A stretch of 64,000 nt of DNA from Parasponia andersonii (lineage: Eukaryota > Streptophyta > Magnoliopsida > Rosales > Cannabaceae), in assembly GCA_002914805.1 (NCBI GenBank), contig JXTB01000169.1, positions 280,966-344,965 of the forward strand, given 5' to 3'. Within the stretch, counting starts at the first letter, position 1, and every line of letters begins with the position of its first letter. A model generated the notes under the pieces. It was not told the DNA's origin and did no database searches. It worked only from the letters and a program-made list of their open reading frames with translations. Both the position numbers and the translations under genes were made by a program. Positions 48,801 to 61,744 of the stretch are shown here, in pieces.

Positions 48801-51800
48801 TATAATTTTAAGCAATAAGAACTTATATTATCTTAAAGTTTTCGATAAGAAGTTTTTAGTGTGTTTCATTATATGTAATGGTTTGAATAATTAAGAATTA
48901 ATATTATTTTTACTTAATTCTTACTTTTATCTCTGTTTAGTTCTCATAAAGAAACATGAACATATATGATAAAATTATTAGCACTAAAGTTAGTGGTGAA
49001 GATTAATGCCTTGCAGACAGTGCGACAATGCACACTATTCTTAAAAAAAAGAAATATTTTTCCCACCTGCAATTGGTTGTATCCAATATCAGAACAATAT
49101 TTGGGATTACTAATAATATTAAAGGTTCTAGGCCAATGTTATGTTGCATGGAGGCACAAAATTTATAATAGATGATGCATTATTTTCAAGTAGAACAAAG
49201 AGAAATCTATTAAGTTTTAAAGATATCTGTTGCAATGGTTATCATATTGAAATCACAAATAAAGAAGACATAAAATATTTCTATCCTACATCTATTTTCT
49301 CAGGCCAAAAACATATATTGGAAAAATTACTGGAGTTCTCTTCTAGATTCTATTATATATTTATAAATTCAGTCGAATATAGTATGGTGGAAAACTAAAA
49401 GTTATTAAATCCAAAGAATTGTATTTTTTGACATGACCGGTTGGGTCATCCTAGGTCAATAATGATGCGAAGAATGAAAAGAATGAAAAGATTCTTTTAT
49501 CTAGTGATTTTTCATGTGCTGCTTATGCTTAAGGAAAAATATTGTTAAGCCATCTCCAACAAAAATAGCAATTGAATCTTCAATGTTTTTAGAATGAATT
49601 CAAGGAGATATATATAGGCCCATTACTCCATCATATGGACCATTTCGATATTTTATGGTATTAGTAGATACCTCAACCCGTTGGTCACATGTTTGTTTAT
49701 TATCTACTTGCAATACTGTATTTGCGAGACTCCTAACACAAATAATTCATTTACAAGCTCAATTTCTAGATTATACTATGAAGAAAATCCAACTTAATAA
49801 TGCAAGAGAATTTATATCCCAAGCATTTAATGATTATCCCAAGCATTTAATGATTATTGCATGTCAATTGGGATTATTGTTGAGCATCATGTTGTTCATA
49901 CACATATACAAAATGGATTGGCTAAGTTATTTATTAAGGGTTTGCAATTAGTTGCTAGGCTATGACTAACGAGATAGAACTTACCAAGTTATGTCCGAGA
50001 ATATGCAATCTTACATGTAATAGCACTAATTCACATTAGACCAACTGCTTAATATACATACTCCCCGATACAAATTGTTTTTGGTTTAGAACCAAATATA
50101 TCCCATCTACGAATTTTTGGTTGTGCTATATCTGTTCAAATTGTTCTACCACAGTATACCAAGATAGGTCCATAAAGAAGACTGGGATTTATATTGGATT
50201 TGAATCACCATCCATTATATAAAATATTTTTGAGCCATTGATTGGTAACATGTTTACGGCATAGTTTACCGACTGTCAATTTGATGAAATAATTTTCCTA
50301 GCTTTAGGGGGAGAGAAGCATAAAACTAAAAAGTTGGAAATATATAAAATTTTATGGAATATATCATCATTATCTCGTACCAATCAATGTGAATTAGAAG
50401 TTTAAAGAATTATACATTTGTAAAATATTATGAATCAATTACTTGATGCATTTACTGACACAAAAAGGGTGATTAAGTCACATACACCAGTTGTAAATAC
50501 TCTTACTTGGATTGATGTACCTATAGGAAAATCCTTGAGCTTGAAGCAAATGAATCTAAGGCAGGCCTAAAGCATAGTAAACCAATTAGCCCTAAAGATA
50601 AAGTCTAGAGGAAGAGAAAGGAAAATATTAAGAAAATCGGCTATCTTGAAGATGATGGTATTCCTAAAGAGATAACCACATTGCCAAAAGAAGCAACTGA
50701 CATAACTGAACAAATAACCTCAGAGGAGGTTTAGGTATCTAATAATATTGAAAATAAAAAAAAAACTCTTTATGCTATATCAACTCAGAAAAGGAATGGA
50801 ATCACAACAAAATAATTGTTGACAATGTATTTGCAAATGCAATAGTTATTGATATTATAAATGAAAGTAAGGATATTGAACAAAGATCTGTCAACGAATG
50901 TTAACGTAGAAATGACTGGCCAAAATGGAAAGACACAATCTAGGAAGAACTAAAATCACTTGAGAAGAGAGAAGTATTTGGACCTATTGTACAACGCATG
51001 ACTCGTTGCAAAAGGTTTCTCACAAAGACCTGGTACAAATTTTGTGGAAACATATTCTCCTGTGATGGATGCAATTACATTACAATTCTTAATCAGTTTG
51101 ACAGTCTTTAAAAGATTTGAAATGTCTTTAATGGATGTTGTAACAATATATTTATATGGTTCACTTGACAATGATGTTTATATGAAAATTCCCGAAAGAT
51201 TTTAAGTACCTGAAGTACTTAATTCAATACCTCGAGAAATATATTCAATAAAATTACAAAGATCTTTGTATAGATTAAAATAATTTAGACATATGTGATA
51301 TAACCGCCTTAGCGAATATATTTTGAATAAAGGATATGTGAATAATCCTATTTATTTGTGTGTTTTCGTTAAGAGCTCAAAAATCAAATTTATTATCATT
51401 GTAGTATATGTCGATAATTTGAATATCATTGGGACTCTTGAATATATTGATGAGGCAATGGAATATCTAAAGAAAGAATTCGAGATAAAAGATCTCAAAA
51501 AAATGAAATTTTATCTCGATTTACAGATCGAGTATTTACAAGATGGGATACTTAATCCATCTGTCGACTTATATAGAAAAGGTTTTTAAATATTTTTATA
51601 TTGATGAAACTCACCTATTAAGTACCCGAGTGGTTGTTAAAATGCTTGACATGAAAAAGGACCCTTTTATCTTCAAGAAAATAATAAAGAAATTCTTAGT
51701 TCTGAAGTACCATATTTAAGTGCGATTAGAGCTCCTATGTATCTTGCTAATTGTACTTGACTTGATATAGCTTTCTTTGTCAATTAGTTAGCAAGGTATA

Positions 51801-52664
51801 GTTTTGCTCTAATTCAAAGACATTAGAAAGGAATTAAGCAAATATTTTGTTATTTTTGAGAAACGATTGATATAGCTTCATTTTATTCTAATAAATCTAA
51901 ATAACAACTAATTGGATTCGTAGATGGAGGGTATTTATCTGACCCATACAAAGCTCGATCTTAGATAGATTATGTATTTACCAATAGTGACACTACAATA
52001 TCCTGGCGTTCTACAAAATAAACTATTACTTTTACCTCCTTAAATCATCAGAAATAATTGCACTTTATGAAGGAAGCCAGGAATGTATGTGGTTGAGATC
52101 CATGATTCAACATGTTCAATAAATATGCAAATTACTTTCCATTAGATTGATCCCAACTATGATACACGAGGATAATACTACATATATTACTCAATTTAAA
52201 TGATGTTATATCAAAGACGATAGAACTAAATATATATCGCCAAAATTATTTTTCACATATGAACTACAGAAGAAAAGTGATATAGATATTCAACAAATTT
52301 GCTTCAATAATAACTTAGTAGTTCTATTCACTAAATCACTCCCTACCTCAGTATTTAAGAAATTGGTGCATAAGATCGAAATGCGTCGACTTAAAAATCT
52401 TCGATAAATGTTCAAGCTACATTAGTCATATTTATATAATGAGAAGTTAGTTCCTCATATACTTTTCTTCCCTTAGCCAAGGTTTTATCCCACTGAGTTT
52501 TTCTAGAAAGGTTTTTAATGAAACACTCTTTGAAGTATAACAAGAATAAGAATGGTATACTCTTTTTCCTTTATTTGGATTTTTTCCAAAGGTTTTTTTC
52601 TAGTAAAGCTTTAACAAGACACTTACATGACATTTTCTTATATGATGGAAATCTAAGGAGGTTG

Positions 52665-52968
52665 CTGTAGATAATTTTATTTAGATATCCATTATAGAGA
52701 AAATATCATGAAAAGAAGATAAAATATCATAAATGCATTAATTAAATCTTATCTTTAAAGATATCATTAAAGATATTATAGAGATTATGTTAGGAAATAG
52801 ACAAAAGATAATTATCCCACTTGTAAACTTTAATTATTTCTCTCCGTCTATAAATAGACCATTCTATTTGTATAATGATACTAGCAACAAAATTAAAGGC
52901 AAAGAAAAATAAAAAGAAGAAAGATATTTACCTAGTTTTTATGTTCTAATATTGTCCATAGTTATACA
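52665..52968 (+). repeat. 3' LTR of the copia element
   Basis: It starts TGCTGTAGATAATT after the purine-rich AAGGAGGT and ends around AGTTATACA. The start is well supported by the left copy; the end is an estimate because the left LTR does not reach it. Confidence 0.65.
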
Positions 52969-53470
52969 ATATATAATATACATTTATTTATAACAGAATC
53001 TGATTTCTTTTCTTTGTTAAAGAAAGTTTTCTAAATCATTGAATGAGATTTTCCAAGTTTAGCCCATTCATGACTTTTCAATTTTTCAGGCCTTGGGCTT
53101 AATTTATTTTTAAAAAGCCCACTTTAATCACTTCTTAGGCCATTTGGTAGAAGAGAAATATGGTAGGTCATGGAAAAAAAAAAAAAAAAAGGCAGACATT
53201 ATGGCTTCTTGGGCAGAAAATTTCTCTGAGGCAGGTCGTTTCCTCTAAGAAATAAATTTATTTCGGTAGTTTTGTATTAAAAAAAATTAATTATAAAGAA
53301 AATACACATTTAAATACCCAAAAGAATAACAGGAAACAACCAGTGTGTGAGGAGTGTGCACGGGAGAGTTTTGGCTCCTAGTTATTACAGCTTAGGTATT
53401 AATTTATAATAGAAAAAATTAAAAAGAAAAACAGCAACAAGCAACAATTTACTGCCACGTCAAATGCAAA
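52969..53470. other. spacer before the HSP70 duplicate
   Basis: No gene is seen. A poly-A run lies near 53174-53190. From about 53470 the sequence begins to match the HSP70 upstream region at 35700 onward. Confidence 0.4.
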
Positions 53471-53650
53471 AACGAGTTTTATACATTAGACTTATTAATT
53501 TCTCGGCAATTGGACATTCATTTAAGAAACGTCACGAACCAACCAGAAAGCTCAAAACCGGGGCTTTTTTCCACGCCAGGTCTAATAGGGCCCCACAAAA
53601 AGCAACAGCCGTCCATCTAAACAAATCACACGGAAGAAAATCTCTCATCC

Positions 53651-53663
53651 GAACTTTCTCGAA
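53651..53663 (+). promoter_or_regulatory. heat-shock element of the HSP70 duplicate
   Basis: GAACTTTCTCGAA keeps all three GAA/TTC units of a perfect heat-shock element, though the spacer bases differ from the copy at 35931-35943. A TATA box (TATATATA, 53723-53730) follows at a larger spacing than in copy 1. Confidence 0.75.
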
Positions 53664-53722
53664 CCACTCCAAACCCAAAAAGGAAATTAAAAAAAAAAAA
53701 AGAGAGAAAGAAAGAAGCAAAC

Positions 53723-53730
53723 TATATATA
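53723..53730 (+). promoter_or_regulatory. TATA box of the HSP70 duplicate
   Basis: TATATATA lies about 150 bp upstream of the duplicate's ATG, at the position corresponding to the TATA box of the intact HSP70 gene. Confidence 0.6.
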
Positions 53731-53874
53731 CACCTGACTATCCTCGTCTTATTCTCACTAGTCCTTCATTCATTCAAAAGTTAAGTAGACAAGCCCAAGA
53801 TTCTCAATTCTTTCTTTGATTCTTAGCCGTTCGATCGGGAGGAGTAAGGATCATCATCATCATTATCATAATCA

Positions 53875-54088
53875 ATGGCTGTAAAGGGAGATGGACCTGC
53901 GATCGGAATCGATCTCGGAACGACGTACCCGTGCGTCGGAGTATGGCAGCACGATCGTGTGGAGATCATAGCGAACGATCAGGGCAACCGAACGACGCCG
54001 TCTTATGTCGCTTTCACGGATACTGATAGATTGATCGGTGACGCTGCCAAGAACCAGGTCGCCATGAACCCCACCAACACCGTCTTTG
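53875..54088 (+). pseudogene. HSP70 duplicate, exon 1 with disrupted intron
   Basis: This 214-bp exon encodes 71 aa nearly identical to exon 1 of the HSP70 at 36160, and its donor site GTAAGA is intact. Upstream DNA from about 53470, the leader and the heat-shock element are also duplicated. One notable change is Ser19 to Pro in signature 1 (IDLGTTYP instead of IDLGTTYS), in the nucleotide-binding loop. The intron match resumes after element G (about 61459-62327) and stops about 20 bp before where the acceptor should be, where a hAT-like end begins. No exon 2 lies in the remaining 1.7 kb. It may be lost or lie beyond 64000. An intron of at least 9.9 kb makes normal expression doubtful, so I call it a probable pseudogene. 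Confidence 0.75.
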
Positions 54089-54936
54089 GTAAGATACTAG
54101 TTCCATACCTCTTTTTTTTTTATTCTTTTTATTTTTGTTTTGTTAAATGTATGTGTGTGAATGTGTATATATATGAACTTTATTGAATTTCAGTTGTTGT
54201 TGTTGTTTTTTCTTTATTTTTTATTTGTTTTAATTTTTGAAGTAGATTGACTGGGTTCGATTATACTGTGAATTTATTATAGATACAATGGCTTATTAGT
54301 TTTTAGATTTCTTCTCGTTAGGATACCAAAGAGTAACATGCATATGTAAAAAAAATTTCATAAGTAAAAGGAGTATGTAGTTATAGCAACCATATAATAA
54401 ATGCATATTAAAAAGAAGAAAATATATAAGTCGGTCGATGGATTTACTTACAGCTTTTTTGTTTAAATAAATTGATAATAGAAGTAAATTTTTTTTTTAA
54501 TTTTTAATTTTTAAAATTAAGAAATATGTTTGACAAATTTATTTTTACTACTTATTTTTAAAAATAAAAAAATGCAAATAATAAGATAAAAAAATTATGT
54601 AGACTTGTATTTGAATATATACTCACATATATCTATATACATTTATGTATAAATGTACTCGTATTTTTTAGTTTTTAAAATTTGTTTAAAAGGATAAAAG
54701 TATCAGAAATTTTTTTTTACCTCTTTTTCTTTGAAAATTTTGATAACAATTTTTAAAAATATAAAAAAAAATGAAGTTGCCAAGTAAATTTTCAAAAACA
54801 AATTCTAATTTTGTTTAATAAAAAAAATAAAAAACAGAAAACAAAAGTGAATTACAAGCATACCTTGTATGTTTTAGTGTATAATTGGTGATAATTTGAT
54901 TTTACCTGATATACCTTGTTCCACACGAATTTATAT
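54089..54936. other. intron of the HSP70 duplicate, left part
   Basis: AT-rich intron sequence, partly alignable with the intron of the intact gene (for example GAGTAACATGCAT near 54330 and GTGATAATTTGATTTTACCTG near 54888). It ends at TATAT, the left target-site copy of element G. Confidence 0.65.
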
Positions 54937-55725
54937 TGTTGGTGCTGTTTTTACCAGCCGTCCACGTGTCTCTAAACTGCTGATGAGGTATCCACTAACT
55001 GCCTACGTATCCTTGCTATCCCGGAATATCTTTAGCTTCAGGCTGAGACGGAGAGACGGGAGTGACCACCTGCAAAGACTCTTCGATACTTAAGTTAGTA
55101 ATTTATTCCTGAGACTGAACAGCAAGGATTTTCTATGTAAATGTTTTTTTTTGTATATTGTATATCTCCTTCTTTTGGGAGGAAACAAGGCTTATATATA
55201 TAATCTTGAAACTGGAAGCTTGGCTCTCAATCTCAGAATCGAGTACCTTTTTCCATCATGACTTACTCCAGAAATCACGGATCGTGGTTACCGTGACCTT
55301 TCTTGCATCGTCACGGCCTGTTTTCCACCGTCCACTATGACTCCAGCCTGTCGGATGTGAGATTTTGACAAGCCGCTATTCTGTCAGGACGACTTGCCCA
55401 ATACGCGCGCTTTCTCTGGATCGCATTAAATGCTCTTTCTGGGTTTGGAGCGGTGAGCTGCTTCCCACGGTATTTAGGCGGAAGACCTTTGAGTCTCCCG
55501 ACCCTCAGCTGTCGAGGTAAGAATCGGACTGGGCTGAATCCATCCAGGGTTTGGGATAGATTCAGCCCTAGGCTCGGACAACCCATTGGCCTATGCGGTA
55601 CCACATGTGATTCACGTGGCCTTTAATCGGTCACTCTAGACGTGTGTCGGACGGTGTGCCCCGCTTGTGACCTATTCTGCTACTTAATCGTCTACGTGGT
55701 GTAGGATTTAAGAATGGGTCCCACA
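54937..55725 (-). repeat. 3' LTR of element G
   Basis: A 789-bp LTR from TGTTGGTGCTG to GGGTCCCACA on the plus strand, i.e. inverted relative to the LTRs of elements A and B. It pairs with 60659-61453. Confidence 0.92.
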
Positions 55726-55958
55726 ATTATCCCCATTTCCCTATTTAATGGATTCGTATCCATCAAGTGGAGAAATCGTTTCTTCGGTCCTCCAATTCGA
55801 GGGATACACGTGGCTCCCCCACCGTCACTCTTCCCCAATTGCAAACGTTGAGGCACGCCATCCCGTGTCACAATTTTTTCAAATTTTTGAAATTCTAATG
55901 CCTCTATCTTCCTTGCCCTGCTTTCTTCCAGGAAAAAAAAACTCTTCAGCTCCCCCTC

Positions 55959-55966
55959 TATAAAAG
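55959..55966 (+). promoter_or_regulatory. TATA box of the antisense gene in element G
   Basis: TATAAAAG lies about 125 bp upstream of the first plausible start of the antisense gene (ATG at 56090), facing right. It matches the corresponding boxes in elements A and B. Confidence 0.5.
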
Positions 55967-56089
55967 CCGCATTTACGCTCATTTCTTACCTTACAAAAAT
56001 CTCAAAGTATTCCAGTTTTCTCAAATCTTAGGGTTTCTGCATCTCTCTTTTTCTAGAACTTTTCGTCTTCTTCGATCGCACCTAATACG

Positions 56090-59000
56090 ATGGCCCTGAA
56101 TTAGAGTCAGAAACTCTGCCCTGTCGTGGATTCCGAATTAGGGTCGTTGAGGAGGCAGCTCTACTTACCCGGCAGATTGGTACCTTTATCCCTCTGCCCC
56201 AGAAGGCTCCATCGTCCTGGGGAGGAGGCATCTGGAGTGGCTGCAGTTTCCTCTTCCTCCCTTGGTCTACCAGTTCTTTAACCTTACGGGGATTCATCCG
56301 ATACAGCTTAATGCTAACGGAGTCATGATCTTGATGAGGCTTTATGCCTTGTCCGTCCTCCTCAATATGCACATCGACCTGGAAGTAGTTTTCTATGCCT
56401 ATAAGCTTACCCTCATCCCCAAAAAGAGTTCTTACCCCACTTTCTGGGGCTTGCTGAGGTCAGATAAGTAGTGGGACTCTCATTCTAGGATATACGCCGT
56501 CGGAGGGGCGTGGTGCTCTCCCTGGGTGAATGGAGAGCATTTTTAAATCCCCTCGTTCTTTCTGCAAAGTAAGTACTGAGTCGTGAATTTCAGGTCCGTG
56601 CATATTTCGTCCGTTTTTACTCATGACATTTTGCCTTGTGCATATTTCGTCCGTTTTTACTCATGACATTTTGCCTTGCGTAGCTTTTGCAGAGGAAAGC
56701 AGGTTCGAGCCTCGGCTATCGGCGGGTCAGCTTCGGGAGCTAGAGGGAATCATCCTCTTTAAGTCATCCAGGGATTGCTGACACATCCAGGATATCCTGA
56801 ATCCCTAGGTGATGAACATGATGCCAATGATGGTCTCATATTTCCTCTTCCCGCTAGACATGTGGGTCATCACTAAGCACCTTCGGAGCCAGCTTGACGC
56901 CTCCGCCCTAAAACTGGTTCTGCCGGGATGAGCAGGATCGCATTACCATGGTGGGTCGTCAGATCACAGCCTCGAGCCAACTGGCGGGTCCCAATAACTT
57001 GGTGGTACTGACCAGTCACAAGTTCGAAGAGGTGGTAAAGCTCGTGGCTAAGGAGTGTGACGGGTTCCATAGGGAGGAAACCGTTGCCCCTAAGAGGGCT
57101 AAGAGTGAGTTTATTTTTATATCTTGGGGCTCCGTCGGTCAGGTCATGGCTGCGTTTTAACCATGTTGCTTGCTCTTTGTAAGTTCAGATGCAGGCCCTT
57201 CGGCAGACCCCTGCCTGGTCAAAGGGAAGACCGCTGTGCACAAGGCTCGCTCTAAGGTCCTCGCTGGTCAGCATTTGTTGGTGTCCTCGGAGGACGAGGC
57301 CTTGGGAGTTGTCATCCCAAGAACAGGCTCGGACGACGACCTGGAGGATCTTTTTGTGAACGGGGATGAAATGCCTATAGTGCCACCTCCCGAGATGGGC
57401 AGGCTTGTGATCCGGGAGGCGCCGGCCATAAAGGTTGTGCACGGCGAAGGGGCACCTTTGAGCCTGCCTGGTGAGCCCTCTGTGCTAACCTCTTCTGCTC
57501 CCAGCTCTAGCTCGAAGGCAGGAAGGGGCATCAATGCTACCCGCTCCCGTGGAGAGATTGCTGAGCTCAACGGAGGGGCTCCGAGGTTAAAGTCTCGGCT
57601 ATCTTCCCTTCCCTCGATCTCCACGAAGCGGGATCGTGAATCCGATTTGTCCAAGGGGGAGGGGAGCCCAGTGGGGAAGAGAGGCAGAACTGCCCCTGCT
57701 TCTGACAGTGACGACGACGGGGCTACTTTGACTCTCATAAGGAGGAAGAAGTCTGTGCGAGGTGGCTCGTCAAAGGATGTTGGTCAAGACAAGACCGAAA
57801 AATCACACCTGGGCATTCTTTCGGCGGAGGTCGCGGCCGAAGCCGCTGACGCAGTAGCAGTCATCTCAGCTTCTTCTATCGAAGGTGCGCCCAGCTATGC
57901 CTTACTCTCCACCGCCACTACCTTTGCCACTCTGGGGGTGTCGAAAGAAGTTGTTGATGTGCACTTGGTGAGGGGTGAAGGTGTCCTCGCGGTCGGCGGG
58001 GTGGAATTGCGTTCCTCAGATGCAGACAATGCCCAGGGAGAGGGTACAGTTATGGAGCCTGAGCTGGAGGCGCTCTCCCCGGAGAATGTAGAGCTTATGG
58101 CCAGTCACAGCATCGTATGGGTTTATTTCATCTTACTATAAGTACCAGGTTCTTGGCATCCTCTCTGAATACTGACTCCTCTTTTTCGCTCTTTGCAGCT
58201 AGCTGCCGTCCAGTCCTTCTATTCTTCTTGCGTTAGCGAGCTGACCGGCCAGCTAAACACCCGTGCCATGATGGCCGAGCGGAGCGAGGCCGCCCTTGCC
58301 ATGTTAAAGGCAGATTTCGACTTGTACCAGAGCCTAGATAAGGCTAGGATTAGTAGTGCGGTGGCCCATAATTTAAGCGTCGAAAGGGCCAGGCGCTAGG
58401 AGGTGGTCGCCACTTTGGCCGAGGCAGAGACCGCCAGGTTGGTCCAAACCGAGGCTGCTAGGCTGACCCAGGCCGAGCTCGAGGTCAAGAAGTAGGAGCT
58501 GCAGAATGCGGGCCCAGAGATAGGTCTGGCTTTCATCACTCGCGACAGAGCCGTCGACGAGGCCAAGGAGGCGAGGAAAGCCGAGGTGAAAGCCAAACTT
58601 GAGGCCTATTCCTTGCAGCGTAGGCTCGACCGGTCCAACGAGCTAATCCGACATCTCTATTCGGATCACAAAAAACTGATAGAGGCTCATGTCGAGTTGT
58701 CTCGCAAACATGGCGAAGATCTCGCCGATATTAACAATCTTTTGATCGACTTATCGCAGCGGCAAGCAAAGCTGAGGCTAGCTGCGTTGAGGGATAGACT
58801 GGCGGATGCAGAGAAGCTGAAGACAAGGTACCAGAGGTAGGTGGATATCCTTTCTGCAAAGAGCTATAAGTCTGGCTGGGAGAATATGGAATTCAAAGGT
58901 GGTAACGCCAGACCAGTTCGATGAGCAAAAAGGCGTCGAGAGGGTCCATTATCCTGTCAGGTACTACATGCAGTAAATTAGGAGATGAGATTAATATCAT

Positions 59001-59256
59001 GTACCCTGTTGATGTGTTGAATATGCTTGACGAAGATAAAGATGGACCTTCTACATCTGCTTTTGTCACTAAGGAGATTGTACCCGGTCTGGGTCTGCCA
59101 GAACAAGCTACGGAGGTCTCTGGGGATCAGCCTGGCGAGGGCGCCTTGATGGGCGGAGAGTCAAGCGCGGTCATCTTGTCCAGCGATGATTCCGATTCCG
59201 CTGCAGCTGGTCCAAGTGTTGAAGCCGGTGTCGCTTCCTTCCCCAGAGGTAACTAG
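56090..59256 (+). other. antisense Transposase_28-like gene of element G
   Basis: This plus-strand coding region lies in a minus-strand element. Its parts are an N-terminal region of the 'putative gypsy type transposon' family (about 56090-56470; FNLTGIHPIQLNANGVM, VVFYAYKLTLIPKKSS), then a serine-, acid- and glycine-rich region (57170-58141; SSEDEALGV, SDSDDDGATL) and an alanine-rich, probably coiled-coil region (58193-58840). The end (58921-59256) is acidic (SSDDSDSAAAGPS). Intron-like borders such as GTAAGTACTG near 56567 and TTTGCAG near 58193-58199 suggest a spliced gene. Related regions occur antisense in elements A and B. Its role in the element is unknown; antisense extra ORFs are known in Tat-lineage elements. 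It is a fossil with several interruptions. Confidence 0.65.
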
Positions 59257-60658
59257 GGACTCTCGCTCTTTTGTACATTTGTAAAGTACTGACCACTCCA
59301 TGTAGAGCTGACCCCTGTTGCAAGCAACTGTTTAAATAATAAAACGGCGTATTCTTCTCACGCTTATTCTGTGTTATCTATTATATTCATTATTATATTA
59401 TTTTTGTTACTTGCATCCATAGTCAGGATCAGGCATCGTATACGATGCCATTCCTTTGTTGGCGGTCTGCCCGGATTCCGGGTCTGGCCCAATCGTATAT
59501 GATGCAGAGTTACTAGCGAATTCCCCTTATGCTATAACCGATGAGGTCAGCTCCGAAGATCGGGATGTGAGTTCCGGCTTACCCAACTTTGAGGATGTAT
59601 AACTTCTGTTATGACTCATCTTAGCAGAATATGATCCCCGCGTATGGCTGGACTTCTCCGACCCTAAATGGGAACGCGATAGGAATCAGCTCCAAGGATT
59701 GGTCGACAACTGCTTGGATTCGTCACTTCAGAGGAGGAGGCCTGGGCTTAGCTCTTTTTGGGAGCGAACATGGTGTTACCACTCTGGCGTGTCCTTGCGA
59801 GTCCGCTCGAGACCCACTCCTTACAAATAGAGACACTGGGTCTGCGTCTGTGTCGACCACGCATCTTGTAATCTAAGCAATAATAAACAGAATTTGATTG
59901 TAATTTCTGCTTTCACGTTTAGTCTTGCCTGGACCTACTTCCAATGGGTAGGTCTTGGTTCCGTTCACTTTTTGCCCATGCATAGTTAAGGCGCTCTCTG
60001 GGGAGGGTCTACTTTCAACGGGTAGACCCTGGTCCCGTTTGCCTTTGGCTTGTGTGTAGCTAAAGTGCCCCTTGGGGAAGGTCTGCTTCCAACGGGTAGA
60101 CCCTGACCCCTTCTTTCCTTTGGCTCACACTTAGCTTAAGTGCTCTTCGGGGGGGTCTTATCACTTAAATCTCCCCCACCTTGCTGTCCAACGCTGCTCC
60201 AGCCCGGAGAGGCCTTGTCTGGCTCTGCCGCTCCTCCTGCATCCTCGATCTAGATAGGGCAGGGACTTCTATCAGTGGTTGGCCCCCGGACTCTTGTTGG
60301 ACTTCTTCATCAAAGTCCTCCCTTCACTCGCTACTGACTTCACTTGCCAACAGCTCTTCGAGGTGTGCGTTATCTCTGCGCACCTCTGCGACTTCGTCTT
60401 TTAAACTCAGGATGGCCTCGTGGGCCATCTCTGCCTTCCGGTTTATTTCTGCCAGTGCGGCAAGCATTTGGTCTAGCTTTTGCTCCAGACCTGGTCGTGC
60501 TTCTCGGAAGCTTCCTTCGGCGTCAGGACGTGTGCTCTTGGTTGTCATTCTTGAAGGTGCCATTCGACACTGTATGACCTTTTGTTCGGGGAGAACACGA
60601 TCGTTAGGCTCCTAATTCTTCTCTCGCGCTTAACTGCTTCCCACAAACGGTGTCAAAA

Positions 60659-61453
60659 TGTTGGTGCTGTTCTTACCAGTCATCCACGTATCTCTGAACT
60701 GCTGACGAGGTATCCACCAACTGTCCACGTATCCTTGCTATCCCGGAATATCTTTAACTTTAGGCTGAGACAGAGAGGTGAGGGTGGCCACCTGCAAAGA
60801 CTCTCCGATGCTTAAGTCAGTGATTTATCCCTGAGACTGAACAGCAAAGATTTAGTTTTTCTCTATAAATATTTTTTTTGTATATTGTATATCTCCTTCT
60901 TTTGGGAGGAAACAAGGCTTATATATATAATCCTAGAATTGGGAGTTTTCTAGCTCTCAATGCCAGGATCGAGTACTTTCTCTATCATGACTTACTCTAG
61001 AAATTACGGGTCGTGATTACCGTAACCTTCCTTGCATCGTCGCGGCCTGTTTTCCGCCGTCCCCTACAACTCCAGCCTGTCAGGGTGATATTTTGACAAG
61101 CCGCCGTTCTGTCAGGACGACTTGCCCAATGCGCGCACCTACCCAGGATCGCATTAAATGCTCTGTCTGGGTCTGGAGTGGTGAGCTACTTCCCACGGTA
61201 TTCTGGCAGAAGACCTTTGAGGCTCCCGACCCCCAGCTGTTAAGGTAAGAATCGAACTGGGCCGAATTCATCCAGGGTTTGGGATATGTTCAGCCCTGGC
61301 CTCGGACAGCCCATAGGCCTATGCGGTACCACGTGCAACTCGTTTAGCCTTTAATCGGTCACTCTGGATACGTGTCGGATGGTGTGCCCCGTTTGTGACC
61401 TATTTTGTCACTTAATCATCTACGTGGTGTATGATTTAGGAACGAGTCCCACA
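60659..61453 (-). repeat. 5' LTR of element G
   Basis: A 795-bp LTR from TGTTGGTGCTG to GAGTCCCACA on the plus strand, followed by the target-site copy TATAT. The TATA box (TATATATAAG) reads on the minus strand, near 60921-60930. Confidence 0.92.
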
Positions 61454-61458
61454 TATAT

Positions 61459-61710
61459 ATATGTGGTTCAAGCACAGATCAGGAAAAATAGATTATGTGT
61501 GAGAATTATGTATTTTTTGAATTCTTCCTAGAAATATAATTATGTGCTTTATCATGGTATCCTGATTTCTGACCTTTATTTTTAAGCACCCATAAATTTA
61601 AACTGAACCCTACTGGCCAAGACGATAACTGTCTAGTATATATGTAATTGTGTACTCTGTCTAGTATATATGGTTTGGTCTACTTTTGTAATATACCTAT
61701 ACAAACACGC

Positions 61711-61744
<34 letters not shown>

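Larger units (their letters stand above)
45626..52968 (+). mobile_element. decayed Ty1/copia element
   Basis: A 7.3-kb element with matching terminal repeats at about 45626-45856 and 52665-52968. Plus-strand parts in order are a Gag region (about 47700-48610; FEFVALDILGHKYLT, AKAMIFL), an integrase region (about 49400-50200), reverse transcriptase (about 51000-51590; GFSQRPGTNFVETYSPVMD, VVYVDNLNIIG) and an RNase H region (about 51700-52400). The order Gag, integrase, RT, RNase H is that of Ty1/copia. The 1.8-kb AT-rich stretch 45857-47690 fits no copia part and may be a later insertion. No clear target-site duplication was found. It is heavily broken, with dozens of interruptions, and probably old. 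Confidence 0.8.
54937..61453 (-). mobile_element. Tat-like Ty3/gypsy element G inside an HSP70 intron
   Basis: A 6.5-kb element with LTRs at 54937-55725 and 60659-61453 and a perfect target-site duplication, TATAT (54932-54936 and 61454-61458). The LTR TATA boxes read on the minus strand, so the element points left, against the host HSP70 exon. Next to the right LTR is a primer-site-like TTTGACACCGTTTGTGGGAA (minus). A short Gag N-terminus follows (minus, about 60181-60563; MAPSRMTTKSTRPDAEGS), matching element B near 8350. The rest of the interior is filled by the antisense Transposase_28-like gene on the plus strand (about 56090-59256). No protease, reverse transcriptase or integrase part was recognised, so it looks non-autonomous. 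The LTRs differ at about one site in ten by eye. It is broken, with several interruptions. Confidence 0.9.
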
